Shown here: one piece after another, positions 24,678 through 34,987 of the stretch
Layout of the letters: every line of letters starts with the position of its first letter
Position numbering within the stretch: position 1 is the first letter of the stretch
Origin: Streptomyces sp. Go-475
GTDB lineage: Bacteria; Actinomycetota; Actinomycetes; Streptomycetales; Streptomycetaceae
Length of the DNA: 64,000 nucleotides
Direction: 5' to 3'
Assembly: GCF_003330845.1 (NCBI RefSeq)
Contig: NZ_CP026121.1
Span: 1,426,001 to 1,490,000, forward strand
Position numbers and translations under genes: made by a program
Notes under the pieces: generated by a model
What the model was told of the DNA's origin: nothing
What the model saw: only the letters and a program-made list of their open reading frames with translations
The model's database searches: none

Positions 24678-25648
24678 TAGTGCCAGGGCAGCTGTCCGCG
24701 GCGCTCCCAGTACGCGCGTGGCTCCTCGACGAGCGTGGCGAGGCGGGTCAGCTGGTCGTCGTCGAGGTCGACGACGGCGGCGTGCAGGTTCGAGGCGAGC
24801 TGGTTGGTGGTGGCGGCGCCGGAGAGGACGACACCGGCCCAGGGCTGGCGCAGGATGACGGCCAGGGCGACGGCGTCGCAGCCCAGTCCGGTCTGCTCGG
24901 CGAGCTCCTTGAGGACGTCCGGGGCGTGCGGCCCGGCGAGGCGGCCGTTGGCCATGCCCTCCTTGACGATCACGGTGAGCCCTGCGTCGTGCGCCTCGGC
25001 GAGGGCGGGGGCGGCGGAGGTCTCCAGCGCGTTGTAGGTGGACTGCACGGTACGGAAGAGGGGTTCGCCGTCGACCGTCACCGCGAGGGCGGCCCGGATC
25101 GCGTCCGCCTGGGCGGGGCCGCTGGTGGAGAAGCCGATGGTGAGGCCCTGGGCGGCGGCTTCGGCGAGCTTCGCGTGCAGTTCCTTGTCGGTGAGGGCCG
25201 GGCTGTCCGGGGTCACCGAGTGGATCTGGTAGAGGTCGAGGCGGTCGCCGAGCAGGGCGTCGGTCTCGGCGCGCTGCCGTTCGTAGGTGGCGAGGGTGTG
25301 GTCCTTGACCTCGTGCGTCTCGGCGTCGGTGGACCAGTCGGCGGTGTAGGTGTAGCCCCACTTGCTGCCGATGACGATGTCGTCGAGGCCCGGCCTGTCC
25401 TTGAGCCAGTCGGCGAGGAACTCCTCGGAGCGGCCGTAGGAGCGGGCGGCGTCGAAGTAGCGGACGCCCTGGGCGTAGGCGGCGTCGAGGAGTTCGTGGG
25501 TGCGCTCCCGCAGGGCATCGACCGTGCGCTCTGGAGGAAGGTCCTCGTCCCGGCCGAGGTTGATGTAGCCGGGGCGCCCGACGGCGGCGAGGCCAAGGCC
25601 GATGTGGCAGGTGGGTGTTGTTGCTGCGGCCAGGCGGGCGAAGGGCAT
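24677..25648 (-). CDS. Aldo/keto reductase
   Basis: The 323-aa protein is a TIM-barrel aldo/keto reductase: GVRYFDAARSYGRSEEF carries the catalytic Asp and Tyr, IVIGSKWGYTY the Lys, and YQIHSVTPD the His. The NADPH-binding C-terminal strand is ALAVILRQPWAGVVLSGAATT. It reduces an aldehyde or ketone; the substrate is unknown. I start at the ATG giving MPFARLAAATT (GGAG seven bases upstream). Its TAG stop codon lies exactly at the IS630 insertion site, so the gene remains complete. Confidence 0.88.
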   Translation of the reverse strand: MPFARLAAATTPTCHIGLGLAAVGRPGYINLGRDEDLPPERTVDALRERTHELLDAAYAQGVRYFDAARSYGRSEEFLADWLKDRPGLDDIVIGSKWGYTYTADWSTDAETHEVKDHTLATYERQRAETDALLGDRLDLYQIHSVTPDSPALTDKELHAKLAEAAAQGLTIGFSTSGPAQADAIRAALAVTVDGEPLFRTVQSTYNALETSAAPALAEAHDAGLTVIVKEGMANGRLAGPHAPDVLKELAEQTGLGCDAVALAVILRQPWAGVVLSGAATTNQLASNLHAAVVDLDDDQLTRLATLVEEPRAYWERRGQLPWH

Positions 25649-25759
25649 CGCGGGCTCCGATCGGTCGGTTCCGGTTCGGTTTCCGACCAACGTAACCCGC
25701 GATCACCTTCGCCTCAGGGGCTCGGTTCGTTCGGCGGTTCGGCGCGTGCGGGGTGCCTC

Positions 25760-25789
25760 GTGGCTTGTCGCGCAGTTCCCCGCGCCCCT
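25760..25789 (+). repeat. Intergenic repeat, copy 2
   Basis: GTGGCTTGTCGCGCAGTTCC continues CCGCGCCCCT. The copy lies just downstream of argH (14 bp past its stop codon) on the complementary strand relative to argH. Confidence 0.85.
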
Positions 25790-25802
25790 GGGGGCGTTTC
25801 CC

Positions 25803-27383
<1,581 letters not shown>

Positions 27384-27459
27384 TTACCCGTACCTCTCGC
27401 CGAACGCAGGCGCCGCGTTTGTACACCGACGACCACCGACCCCCTAGTGAGGCACCCCC

Positions 27460-28329
27460 ATGTCCAGGGCTCTTCCGAAGTACAACAAGCGTCGCGTCAC
27501 GTTCATCGGCGGCGCGGCCGCGGTGGCGCTGTCCGGCACCGCGATCGCCGGCTTCGCCCTCGCCGGGGAGTCGTCCGACGGCGGCGGCACGAACGCCCGG
27601 ACGCTGGCGGGCCCTGGCACCATCTCGTGCCCGGACGTCCGCTCCAAGCTCCCGGCGGTCCCCGCCTCCGCCAAGGCCGAGGTCGACCGCAACCTCGCCC
27701 TGCTCAACACGCAGATCCAGGAAGCCAACAAGCGCCTGGTCGACACCGTGGGCCAGGGCGGCCCCAACTTCGTCCAGAACGCCATCCTCGGCCCCCTCAA
27801 GGACAAGCGCGTCGCGACCGTCAACCGCATCGCCACCGCCATCGGCCGGACCGCCGCCAAGCCCCAGGGCCTGGACTCCCTGGCCACCTGCAAGCTGAAC
27901 GCCGCGGGCACCAACGCGGGCGGCGGCGCGGCCGGCAAGCCGCAGGCGGGCGGCAACGCGGGTAACGCCGGGAATGCAGGGAATGCAGGGAATGCAGGAA
28001 ACGCAGGCAACGCGGGCAATGCCGGCAACGCCGCCGCCGGCACGATCACCTGCCCGGACGTCCGCTCCAAGCTCCCGGCGGTCCCCGCCTCCGCCAAGGC
28101 CGAGGTCGACCGCAACCTCGCCCTCCTCGACACCCAGCTCAGGGAAGCCAACACCCGCCTGGTGAACACGGTCGGCCAGGGCGGCCCCAACTTCGTCCAG
28201 AACGCCATCCTCGGCCCCCTCAAGGACAAGCGCGTCGCGACCGTCAACCGCATCGCCACCGCCATCGGCCGGACCGCCGCCAAGCCCCAGGGCCTGGACT
28301 CCCTGGCCGCCTGCACGCTCACCAAGTGA
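27460..28329 (+). CDS. Secreted protein with two near-identical Cys-bounded domains joined by a GNA-repeat linker
   Basis: The 289-aa protein starts with a basic region and a hydrophobic signal (VTFIGGAAAVALSGTAIAGFALA, cleavage near residue 35). Then comes an 88-residue domain beginning CPDVRSKLPAVPASAKAEVD and ending DSLATC, a linker of eight GNA triplets, and a second copy of the domain. Each copy has exactly two Cys, at its first and last positions, suggesting one disulphide per domain. The body is predicted helical. No family is recognised. The copies differ at about 13 of 264 bases, so the duplication is recent or homogenised. It is divergent from argH and ended by two hairpins, so it is monocistronic. 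Confidence 0.8.
   Translation: MSRALPKYNKRRVTFIGGAAAVALSGTAIAGFALAGESSDGGGTNARTLAGPGTISCPDVRSKLPAVPASAKAEVDRNLALLNTQIQEANKRLVDTVGQGGPNFVQNAILGPLKDKRVATVNRIATAIGRTAAKPQGLDSLATCKLNAAGTNAGGGAAGKPQAGGNAGNAGNAGNAGNAGNAGNAGNAGNAAAGTITCPDVRSKLPAVPASAKAEVDRNLALLDTQLREANTRLVNTVGQGGPNFVQNAILGPLKDKRVATVNRIATAIGRTAAKPQGLDSLAACTLTK
27628..28314 (+). repeat. Direct 264-bp internal duplication with GNA linker
   Basis: The units are 27628-27891 and 28051-28314, offset 423 bp, with about 13 mismatches, mostly clustered in a 75-bp stretch in the middle; the last third has a single difference. The linker at about 27953-28034 consists of eight copies of a 9-bp unit encoding Gly-Asn-Ala. Confidence 0.9.
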
Positions 28330-28342
28330 GGTGACAGGCGCT

Positions 28343-28379
28343 GTGGCCGCCCCGTGTGAGCGCCGGCCGGGGCGGCCAC
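28343..28379 (+). terminator. 11-bp stem-loop
   Basis: GTGGCCGCCCC and its exact complement flank a 15-nt loop, 13 bp past the stop codon of the duplicated secreted protein. Confidence 0.75.
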
Positions 28380-28391
28380 GGGCAGGGGCCC

Positions 28392-28422
28392 GCGGGATCC
28401 GGCAGAGGTGACCGGATCCCGC
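28392..28422 (+). terminator. Second 11-bp stem-loop
   Basis: GCGGGATCCGG and its exact complement flank a 9-nt loop, immediately after the first hairpin; together they form a tandem terminator before the next gene on the same strand. Confidence 0.65.
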
Positions 28423-28466
28423 AATTCCTTAGACGGGCGAAGGACTTGCACCCATAATCGTTAGAC

Positions 28467-29054
28467 ATGGGAAAGACTTATGAGTGCATAGAAGGCCGGC
28501 TCCGCTCGTTCATCGAGGCGCAGCCGGTCTTCTTCACCGCCACCGCTCCCCTGTCCGCCGACGGCACGGTCAACCTGTCCCCCAAGGGCCTCCGGGGCTC
28601 CTTCGTGGTCCTCGACGAGCACCGCGTGGCCTACCTCGACTTCGCCGGCTCCAACGCCGAGACCATCGCCCATCTGCGGGAGAACGGGCGGATCACCCTG
28701 ATGTGGTGCGCCTTCCAGGGCCCGCCGAACATCGTCCGGGTGCACGGCAGGGGTGAACCGGTCTTCCGCGACGACCCCCGTTTCGGGGAACTGCTCGCGA
28801 ACTTCCCGGACATCGACCCGGCGCAGCACGGCCTGCGCGCCGTCATCGTCGTCACGGCCGAACTCGTCCGCGACAGCTGCGGCTACGCGGTGCCCTTCAT
28901 GGCGTACGAGCAGGACCGCGATCTGCACGGCAAGCGGTTCGCCCGCGAGGACGACGCCTCGCTCAGCGCCTACTTCGCCAAGAAGGAGCACATCGCCACC
29001 AGCCTGGACGGACTTCCCGGGCTGCCGTTGCCTCTGCCGCCCTCTACCGTCTGA
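28467..29054 (+). CDS. Pyridoxamine 5'-phosphate oxidase-like flavin-fold protein
   Basis: The 195-aa protein has the split-barrel flavin-binding fold typical of PNPOx-like proteins: FFTATAPLSADGTVNLSPKG, then FVVLDEHRVAYLDFAGSNAETIAHLRENGRITLMWCAF. The arrangement (NLSPKG, GSNAET) matches the uncharacterised PNPOx-related family also found in Streptomyces, which probably binds FMN or F420. It is not PdxH itself, whose C-terminal substrate motif is absent. The L,D-transpeptidase gene starts 3 bp after its stop codon, so they share a transcript. Confidence 0.8.
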   Translation: MGKTYECIEGRLRSFIEAQPVFFTATAPLSADGTVNLSPKGLRGSFVVLDEHRVAYLDFAGSNAETIAHLRENGRITLMWCAFQGPPNIVRVHGRGEPVFRDDPRFGELLANFPDIDPAQHGLRAVIVVTAELVRDSCGYAVPFMAYEQDRDLHGKRFAREDDASLSAYFAKKEHIATSLDGLPGLPLPLPPSTV

Positions 29055-29057
29055 GGC

Positions 29058-29756
29058 ATGCGCCCCGGTGCCCTCGCCCTCGCCGTCTCCTCCCTCGTCG
29101 TGCTCGGCGCCGGGCCGCCCGCCCCCGCACCGCCGTTGCCGGCCCGGATGGCGGACACCGGCGGCGGCACCCAGCTGATCACCGCGGTGGCCCCGGAGAG
29201 GAACTCGACGACGGGCACCGTCACCTGGTGGGACCGCACCGGCGGACGCTGGGTGAGCACCGGTACCGCGCCCGCCCGCTTCGGAGCGAACGGACTCGTC
29301 GCGGGCGGCTCCCGCAAGCAGGGCACCGACACCACGCCCACGGGCCTGTACGACCTGCCGTACGCCTTCGGCATCGAGGCGGCACCGCGCGGGACGGCGT
29401 ACCCGTACCGCCGGGTGCACCGGGACTCCTGGTGGTGCCAGGACAACGACTCGCGCTCCTACAACCGCTGGAGCGAACCCCGTGCGGCCGACTGCCGGGC
29501 CGCCGAGGCCGAGCAGCTGATCACCTACCGGGCGCAGTACGCACACGCGCTGGTCATCGGCTTCAACTACGAGCGTCCCGTGCGCGGGCGCGGCGCGGGC
29601 ATCTTCCTGCACGTCCACGGGCGCGGGGCGACGGCCGGGTGCGTCTCCGTGCCGAAGGACGCCATGCGGCGGATCCTCACCTGGGCCGACCCGGCGCGGC
29701 GGCCGCACATCGCGGTGGGCACGGAGAGCGGGAGCACGGCCGTCACCCGCCTGTGA
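29058..29756 (+). CDS. Secreted L,D-transpeptidase (YkuD family)
   Basis: The 232-aa protein has a signal peptide (about residues 1-29, cleaved after a Pro/Ala-rich stretch) and the YkuD catalytic motif HVHGRGATAGCVSVP, with the catalytic Cys in GCVSVP and His in HVHG. The family cross-links peptidoglycan stems (3-3 bonds) or attaches proteins; some members act on other cell-wall substrates. The long region before the domain, with TGLYDLPYAFG, also fits YkuD. It follows the flavin-fold gene by 3 bp. No membrane anchor remains after cleavage. Confidence 0.87.
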   Translation: MRPGALALAVSSLVVLGAGPPAPAPPLPARMADTGGGTQLITAVAPERNSTTGTVTWWDRTGGRWVSTGTAPARFGANGLVAGGSRKQGTDTTPTGLYDLPYAFGIEAAPRGTAYPYRRVHRDSWWCQDNDSRSYNRWSEPRAADCRAAEAEQLITYRAQYAHALVIGFNYERPVRGRGAGIFLHVHGRGATAGCVSVPKDAMRRILTWADPARRPHIAVGTESGSTAVTRL

Positions 29757-29883
29757 CGGGCGCGTGGCCGCACGGGTGTTACCAACGGTCACTGCTGTGC
29801 GCACACGACTCCGTGAGCGACTGAACACTCCCGTGTCCCGGCACGTATCTGTGGGCCAAGGGTCAAGTCCCCACGGAGGAACC

Positions 29884-31266
29884 GTGACCACCACGCTCGC
29901 AGGCGGCCGTGCCGCCCGCCGCCAGACGATGCGCCGCATCCGCCCGCGCCGCTCCCCGGCCGTCCCGCTGCTGATCGCCCTGTGGGCGGGGGCGGCGGCC
30001 GTGCTGTGGCTGTGGTGGGACAACACACCGTCCCTCGCGGACACCACGAGCAAGATCCTGGCCGCGGGCCGCATCACCGGTCTGCTCGCCGGCTACCTGA
30101 TGGCGCTGGTGGTGCTCCAGATGGCGCGGGTCCCCGCGCTGGAACGCCGGGTGGGCACCGACCGGGTCGCACGCTGGCACGCCATGACCGGCCGCTACAC
30201 GCTCTGCCTGGTCCTCGCCCACGTCTTCCTCACCATGTGGGGCTACGCCCTGCAGGCGGGCAAGTCGCTCGGTGACGTCGTCCAGCAGACCGTCGACTCC
30301 GTCAACCAGCTGCCCGACATGGGCAAGGCGGCCATCGGCACCGGCCTGCTGTTCCTCATCGGGATCCTGTCGATCGGCGGTGTCCGGCGCCTCATCGGGT
30401 ACGACACCTGGTACCACGTGCACCTGCTCACGTACGCCTCGGTGTACATGACGTTCTGGCACCAGATCACGACCGGCAACGAGTTCGCCGTCGAGCCCAC
30501 CGCGAAGACCTTCTGGTACGGGCTGTACGGCGTGGTGACCGCGCTGGTGGTCTGGTACCGGATCCTCACCCCGATCCGGCTGAACCTGCGGCACCGCATG
30601 CGGGTCGAGGCGGTCATCGAGGAGACCCCGGGCATCGTGTCCGTGCTGATCGGCGGGCGCAAGCTGCACCGGATGGGCGCCGAGGCCGGGCACTTCTTCC
30701 GCTGGCGGTTCCTGGCGCCCGGCATGCGGTTCAGCTCGCACCCGTACTCCCTGTCGGCGGCGCCCCGCCCGGACATGCTGCGGATCACCGTCAAGGCGAT
30801 CGGCGACCACACCGAGCGGCTGCGCGACCTGACACCCGGCACCCGGGTGTGGGCGGAGGGCCCGTACGGCGCGATGACCGCGCAGCGCCGCAGCCGCGGC
30901 AAGGTGCTGCTGGTCGCGGGCGGTGTCGGCATCACCCCGATGCGGGCGCTGTTCGAGACGCTGCCGGGCGCGTCGGGGGACATCACGCTGCTCTACCGGG
31001 CCAACAGCACCCAGGACCTGGCCCTGTGGGGCGAACTGGCCAAGATCGCCGACGAGCGCGGGGCGCGGCTGATGTACGCGGTCAACAGCCCGGACGGCGA
31101 ACGCCCCGACATCTCCGCCGAGTCCCTCCAGCGGAAGATCCCGGACATCGGCGACCACGACGTCTTCATGTGCGGGCCGCCCGGCTTCGCGCAGTCGGTC
31201 TACGAGGCACTGCGCGGTGCGGGAGTCCCCGCCCGCCGTATCCATCACGAGTCGTTCGAGATGTGA
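29884..31266 (+). CDS. Membrane ferric-reductase-type / ferredoxin-NADP reductase-like flavoprotein
   Basis: The 460-aa protein has an N-terminal membrane part of about six helices (LLIALWAGAAAVLWLWW; YTLCLVLAHVFLTMW; YHVHLLTYASVYMTFWH) with paired histidines suitable for b-type haem, as in ferric reductase-like transmembrane domains. The C-terminal half is an FAD/NAD(P)-binding reductase: SHPYSLSAAP (FAD), VAGGVGITPMRALFE (NAD(P)) and DVFMCGPPGF. It would pass electrons from cytosolic NAD(P)H across the membrane. The next genes encode a triple FMN-binding protein and ApbE, so the likely acceptor is that protein. The start is the GTG with GGAGGA three bases upstream. Confidence 0.85.
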   Translation: MTTTLAGGRAARRQTMRRIRPRRSPAVPLLIALWAGAAAVLWLWWDNTPSLADTTSKILAAGRITGLLAGYLMALVVLQMARVPALERRVGTDRVARWHAMTGRYTLCLVLAHVFLTMWGYALQAGKSLGDVVQQTVDSVNQLPDMGKAAIGTGLLFLIGILSIGGVRRLIGYDTWYHVHLLTYASVYMTFWHQITTGNEFAVEPTAKTFWYGLYGVVTALVVWYRILTPIRLNLRHRMRVEAVIEETPGIVSVLIGGRKLHRMGAEAGHFFRWRFLAPGMRFSSHPYSLSAAPRPDMLRITVKAIGDHTERLRDLTPGTRVWAEGPYGAMTAQRRSRGKVLLVAGGVGITPMRALFETLPGASGDITLLYRANSTQDLALWGELAKIADERGARLMYAVNSPDGERPDISAESLQRKIPDIGDHDVFMCGPPGFAQSVYEALRGAGVPARRIHHESFEM

Positions 31267-31306
31267 GCGACGGGACACCAACGGCCCTTCAGGAGCTTGA
31301 GAAACG

Positions 31307-32368
31307 ATGAGGAAGTCTCACCCCGTCCGGCGTGCCGTGCTCGCCGGCGCAGCCACCGTCTCCGGGATCGTGCTGCTGCTGTCGCTGAAGCCGGCCTCCG
31401 ACCCGGGTTCCGCCCAGGCGGCGGGGCAGGCACCGCCCGCGGCGGCCGGGCAGGCCCCGCAGGGCGGCGTGAACGGCGCGGTCACCGGTGACGCGGCGCA
31501 GACGCAGTACGGCGCGGTGCAGGTCCGCCTGACCATGGCCAACGGCAAGATCACCCAGGCCGAGGCGGTCCAGGCGCCCAAGGGCGGCCGCAGCGACCAG
31601 ATCACGGCCAGCTCCGTGCCCCGCCTCAACCAGGCGGCGGTCGCCGCGCAGAGCGCGGACATCGACGCCGTGTCCGGGGCGACGTACACCAGCGCCGGCT
31701 ACAAGAAGTCCCTCCAGTCGGCCCTGGACAAGGCCAAGGCGGCGGGCGGTGCCGCGCAGGGCTCGGGCGACGCCCAGACCGTGACGGGCGATGTGGCGCA
31801 GACCGAGTACGGCCCGGTCCAGGTGCGGGTCACCGTCGCCGGCGGGAAGATCACCAAGGCCGAGGCGGTCCAGGCCCCCAAGGGCGGCCGCAGCGACCAG
31901 ATCACGGCCAGCTCCGTGCCCCGCCTCAACCAGGCGGCCGTCGCCGCCGGGAACGCGGACATCGACGCGGTGTCCGGCGCGACGTACACCAGCGCCGGCT
32001 ACAGGAAGTCCCTCCAGTCGGCCCTGGACAAGGTCCCGGCCGGGGGCGGCTCCTCCCAGGCCGCCGGCTCGGGCGGCGGCCAGGCACAGCCCCAGACGCA
32101 GACTCTCACCGGCAGCGTGGCGCAGACGCAGTACGGCCCGGTCCAGGTGCGGGTCACCGTCACGGGCGGGAAGATCACCAAGGCCGAGGCCGTCCAGGCC
32201 CCCAAGGGCGGACGCAGCGACCAGATCACCTCCGCCTCCGTCCCCCGCCTCAACCAGGCGGCCGTCGCCGCCGGGAACGCGCAGATCGACTCCGTCTCCG
32301 GGGCCACCTACACCAGCGCGGGCTACAAGCAGTCCCTCCAGTCGGCGCTGGACCAGGCCGGTGGCTGA
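31307..32368 (+). CDS. Exported protein with three covalent-FMN-binding (FMN_bind) domains
   Basis: The 353-aa protein has an N-terminal hydrophobic anchor/signal (residues 10-28) and three near-identical FMN_bind domains at about 58-142, 158-242 and 267-350, each with the flavinylation motif VSGATYTS (Thr126, Thr226, Thr334 by the Dgxx(s/t)gAT rule). ApbE attaches FMN through a phosphoester to that Thr. Three linked flavins would make a small electron wire outside the membrane. Acidic residues and the QAPKGGRSDQIT stretch are repeated too. It sits between the membrane reductase and apbE, all in one operon. The electron acceptor is unknown. Confidence 0.85.
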   Translation: MRKSHPVRRAVLAGAATVSGIVLLLSLKPASDPGSAQAAGQAPPAAAGQAPQGGVNGAVTGDAAQTQYGAVQVRLTMANGKITQAEAVQAPKGGRSDQITASSVPRLNQAAVAAQSADIDAVSGATYTSAGYKKSLQSALDKAKAAGGAAQGSGDAQTVTGDVAQTEYGPVQVRVTVAGGKITKAEAVQAPKGGRSDQITASSVPRLNQAAVAAGNADIDAVSGATYTSAGYRKSLQSALDKVPAGGGSSQAAGSGGGQAQPQTQTLTGSVAQTQYGPVQVRVTVTGGKITKAEAVQAPKGGRSDQITSASVPRLNQAAVAAGNAQIDSVSGATYTSAGYKQSLQSALDQAGG

Positions 32369-33164
32369 CACCGTGGCCGACTCCGCTCAGGCTCCCGCCG
32401 CGGTACGTCATGCGGAGGAGACGATGGGGACCGTCTTCTCCCTCGACGTCCGCGGCGGGGAACCGGCCGCCGTCCGCGCGGCCCTGGACGAGGTCGTGGC
32501 CGGGCTGCACCGGGTCGACGAGGTGTTCAGCACCTACCGCGAGGACAGCCAGGTCTCCCGGCTGCAGCGCGGTGAGCTGACCGTCGGGGAGTGCGATCCC
32601 GAGGTCGCCGAGGTCCTGGAGCTGGCGGCCGAGGCGGAACGGCTGAGCGACGGCTGGTTCAGCACGACGTACCAGGGCCGCCTCGACCCGACCGGCATCG
32701 TCAAGGGCTGGGCGGTCGAACGGGCGGCACGGCGGCTGGCGCAGGTGCCCGGGGTGTGCGGGGTGAACGTCAACGGCGGCGGCGACGTGCAGTTGCTCGG
32801 GACACCGGGTGGGCAGCGGCCGTGGCGGGTGGGGGTCGCCGACCCGATGCGGCCGGGAGGTCTGGCAGCGGTCATCTCGGCCGCGGGGGCCGACGAGCTG
32901 TCCGTGGCGACGTCCGGTACGGCGGAGCGGGGCGCGCACATCGTCGATCCGCGCACGGGCCGTTCGGCCGTGACCGACCTCGTCGCCGTGACGGTGGTGG
33001 GGCCCCGCCTGACCTGGGCGGACTGCTGGGCCACGGCGGCGTTCGCCATGGGCTCGCGGGAGGGCCTGGCATGGCTGGAGTCGCTGCCGGACGTGGAAGC
33101 GCTGCTGATCACGGCCGGCGACGAGGTGCGCTGCACCGGAGGGCTGGCCGCACGACTGGGGTGA
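32361..33164 (+). CDS. apbE: FAD:protein FMN transferase ApbE
   Basis: The 267-aa protein has the ApbE landmarks: HAEETMGTVFSLDV at the N-terminus, DPTGIVKGWAVERAA (FAD-binding KGxAxD-type segment), VNVNGGGDVQLLG, and VATSGTAERGAHIVDPRTG, which carries the catalytic/metal acidic and histidine residues. It transfers FMN from FAD to Thr in FMN_bind domains, using Mg2+. There is no obvious signal peptide in the chosen start (GTG, overlapping the previous stop by 8 bp), so flavinylation would be cytoplasmic; another GTG 12 bp further is possible. Its obvious substrate is the gene just upstream. Confidence 0.9.
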   Translation: MADTVADSAQAPAAVRHAEETMGTVFSLDVRGGEPAAVRAALDEVVAGLHRVDEVFSTYREDSQVSRLQRGELTVGECDPEVAEVLELAAEAERLSDGWFSTTYQGRLDPTGIVKGWAVERAARRLAQVPGVCGVNVNGGGDVQLLGTPGGQRPWRVGVADPMRPGGLAAVISAAGADELSVATSGTAERGAHIVDPRTGRSAVTDLVAVTVVGPRLTWADCWATAAFAMGSREGLAWLESLPDVEALLITAGDEVRCTGGLAARLG

Positions 33165-33177
33165 GTGAAGCCGACCC

Positions 33178-33207
33178 AGGGGCGCGGGGAACCGCGCGAC
33201 CGGCCAC
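33178..33207 (-). repeat. Intergenic repeat, copy 3
   Basis: On the plus strand the copy reads AGGGGCGCGGGGAACCGCGC then GACCGGCCAC, the reverse of copies 1, 2 and 4. It lies between the convergent apbE and argR genes. Confidence 0.85.
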
Positions 33208-33234
33208 AACCCTCCCGCACCCGGCGACGAGCAC

Positions 33235-33780
33235 TCAGTGCCCGTTCTGCGCCAGCCTCAGCAGATGATCCGCCAGTGCCTGCCCACCCGTCGGCTCCCT
33301 GCTGATCAGGAGCAACGTGTCGTCACCGGCGATCGTCCCCAGGATGTCGTGCAGCTCGGCCTGGTCGATGGCCGAGGCCAGGAACTGCGCGGCCCCCGGG
33401 GGGGTGCGCAGGACCACGAGGTTCGCCGAGGCCTCCGCGGAGATCAGCAGCTCCTGCGAGAGCCGCCGCATCCGCTCCTCCTTCGCCGACCCGCCGAGCG
33501 GAGCCCGGGGCGTGCGGAAACCGCCCTCGCTCGGCACCGCGTAGATCAGGTCGCCGTCGGTGTTGCGGATCTTCACCGCGTTCAGCTCGTCCAGGTCCCG
33601 GCTGAGCGTCGCCTGCGTGACGCTCAGCCCGTCGTCGGCGAGCAGCTTCGCCAGCTGGCTCTGCGACCGCACCGGCTGCCGGTTGAGGATGTCCACGATC
33701 CGGCGGTGGCGTGCGGTGCGGGTCTGCGGCACGGCGGGCCCGTTCGCCCCCGGCTGCTCGTGGTCCTGCGCCTGGCTCAT
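33235..33780 (-). CDS. argR: Arginine repressor
   Basis: The 181-aa ArgR has an N-terminal winged helix-turn-helix (residues 20-80, [20 protein letters not shown], then [19 protein letters not shown]) and a C-terminal arginine-binding trimerisation domain ([22 protein letters not shown]), where the GDD-type motif binds the ligand. With arginine it forms a hexamer that binds ARG boxes. It is the last gene of argCJBDR, 7 bp after argD. The N-terminal 20 residues ([18 protein letters not shown]) are an extra disordered tail. Confidence 0.95.
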   Translation of the reverse strand: MSQAQDHEQPGANGPAVPQTRTARHRRIVDILNRQPVRSQSQLAKLLADDGLSVTQATLSRDLDELNAVKIRNTDGDLIYAVPSEGGFRTPRAPLGGSAKEERMRRLSQELLISAEASANLVVLRTPPGAAQFLASAIDQAELHDILGTIAGDDTLLLISREPTGGQALADHLLRLAQNGH

Positions 33781-33787
33781 CGTCGTC

Positions 33788-34987
33788 TCATTCCCCGGAT
33801 CGTCCGTCCCCGTTCACTGCCTGGAGGATGCCGGGCAGCGCGCCCAGGAACGCGTCCACCTCGTCGTCGCGGAGGTTCAGCGGCGGCATCAGCCGGACGA
33901 CATCGGGGGCGGGCACGTTCACCAGGAAACCGGCCTCCTGAGCCGCCTGGCGCACCTGCGGCGCGAGCGGCTCGGTGAGCACGATACCCAGGAGGAGACC
34001 CGCGCCCCGGACGAAATCGATCAACTGGTGACCGAGGCCCTCGATTCCGTCCCGCAACCTCTCGCTCTGCCGCTTGACGTTCTCCAGCAACCCCTCGTTC
34101 TCGATGGTGTCGAGGACGGCGAGCCCGGCGGCGCAGGCGACGGGGTTGCCGCCGAACGTCGTGCCGTGCTGGCCGGGCTGGAGCAGGTCGGCCGCGCGCC
34201 CGAAGGCGACGGTGGCGCCCAGCGGCAGCCCGCCGCCGAGCTGCTTGGCCAGGGTGACGATGTCGGGCAGCACGCCCTCGTGGGCCTGGTACTCGAACCA
34301 GTGCCCGGTCCGGCCGATGCCGGTCTGCACCTCGTCGAGGACCAGGAGGGCCCCGTTGGCGGCGGTGATCGCCCGGGCGGCCTTGAGGTAGCCGGCCGGC
34401 GGGACGACCACGCCCAGCTCGCCCTGGATCGGCTCCAGGATGACGAGCGCGGTCTCCTCGGTGACCGCGGCGGCCAGGGCCTGCGCGTCGCCGAACGGCA
34501 CGTGGGTGACGTCACCGGGCAGCGGCAGGAACGGCTCCCGCTTGCCGGGCTGGCCGGTCAGCGCCAGGGCGCCCATGGTCCGGCCGTGGAAGGCGCCCTC
34601 GGTGGCCACGATGTGGGTCCGGCCGGTCAGCCGGCCGATCTTGAAGGCGGCCTCGTTGGCCTCGGCGCCGGAGTTGCAGAAGAAGACCTTGCCGTCCCGG
34701 CCGAAGAGGCGCAGCAGCCGCTCGGCGAGGGCGACGGTCGGCTCGGCCATGAAGAAGTTGGAGATGTGGCCGAGGGAGCCGATCTGCCGGGTCACGGCCT
34801 CCACCACCGCCGGGTGGGCGTGGCCGAGGGCGTTGGTGGCGATGCCGCCGACGAAGTCGAGGTAGGGGTTGCCGTCGGCGTCCCAGACCCGGGTGCCCTC
34901 GCCGCGGGCCAGGGGCAGCAGCGGGGTGCCGTAGTTGTTCATGAGCGCGCCCTGCCACCGCTCGGCGTACTCCTGCTGGGCGGTCAT
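33788..34987 (-). CDS. argD: Acetylornithine aminotransferase
   Basis: The 399-aa PLP enzyme is class [44 protein letters not shown] and the lysine site [15 protein letters not shown]. It interconverts N-acetylglutamate semialdehyde and N2-acetylornithine in arginine synthesis. The ATG overlaps the argB stop by 4 bp. The short N-terminus ([20 protein letters not shown]) is typical for Streptomyces. Confidence 0.95.
   Translation of the reverse strand: MTAQQEYAERWQGALMNNYGTPLLPLARGEGTRVWDADGNPYLDFVGGIATNALGHAHPAVVEAVTRQIGSLGHISNFFMAEPTVALAERLLRLFGRDGKVFFCNSGAEANEAAFKIGRLTGRTHIVATEGAFHGRTMGALALTGQPGKREPFLPLPGDVTHVPFGDAQALAAAVTEETALVILEPIQGELGVVVPPAGYLKAARAITAANGALLVLDEVQTGIGRTGHWFEYQAHEGVLPDIVTLAKQLGGGLPLGATVAFGRAADLLQPGQHGTTFGGNPVACAAGLAVLDTIENEGLLENVKRQSERLRDGIEGLGHQLIDFVRGAGLLLGIVLTEPLAPQVRQAAQEAGFLVNVPAPDVVRLMPPLNLRDDEVDAFLGALPGILQAVNGDGRSGE

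Noticed and set aside
29764..29883. N-terminal extension of the ferric-reductase-like protein upstream of the GTG start
   Set aside because: The GTG at 29884 has a very good ribosome site and the extension has no homologous character.
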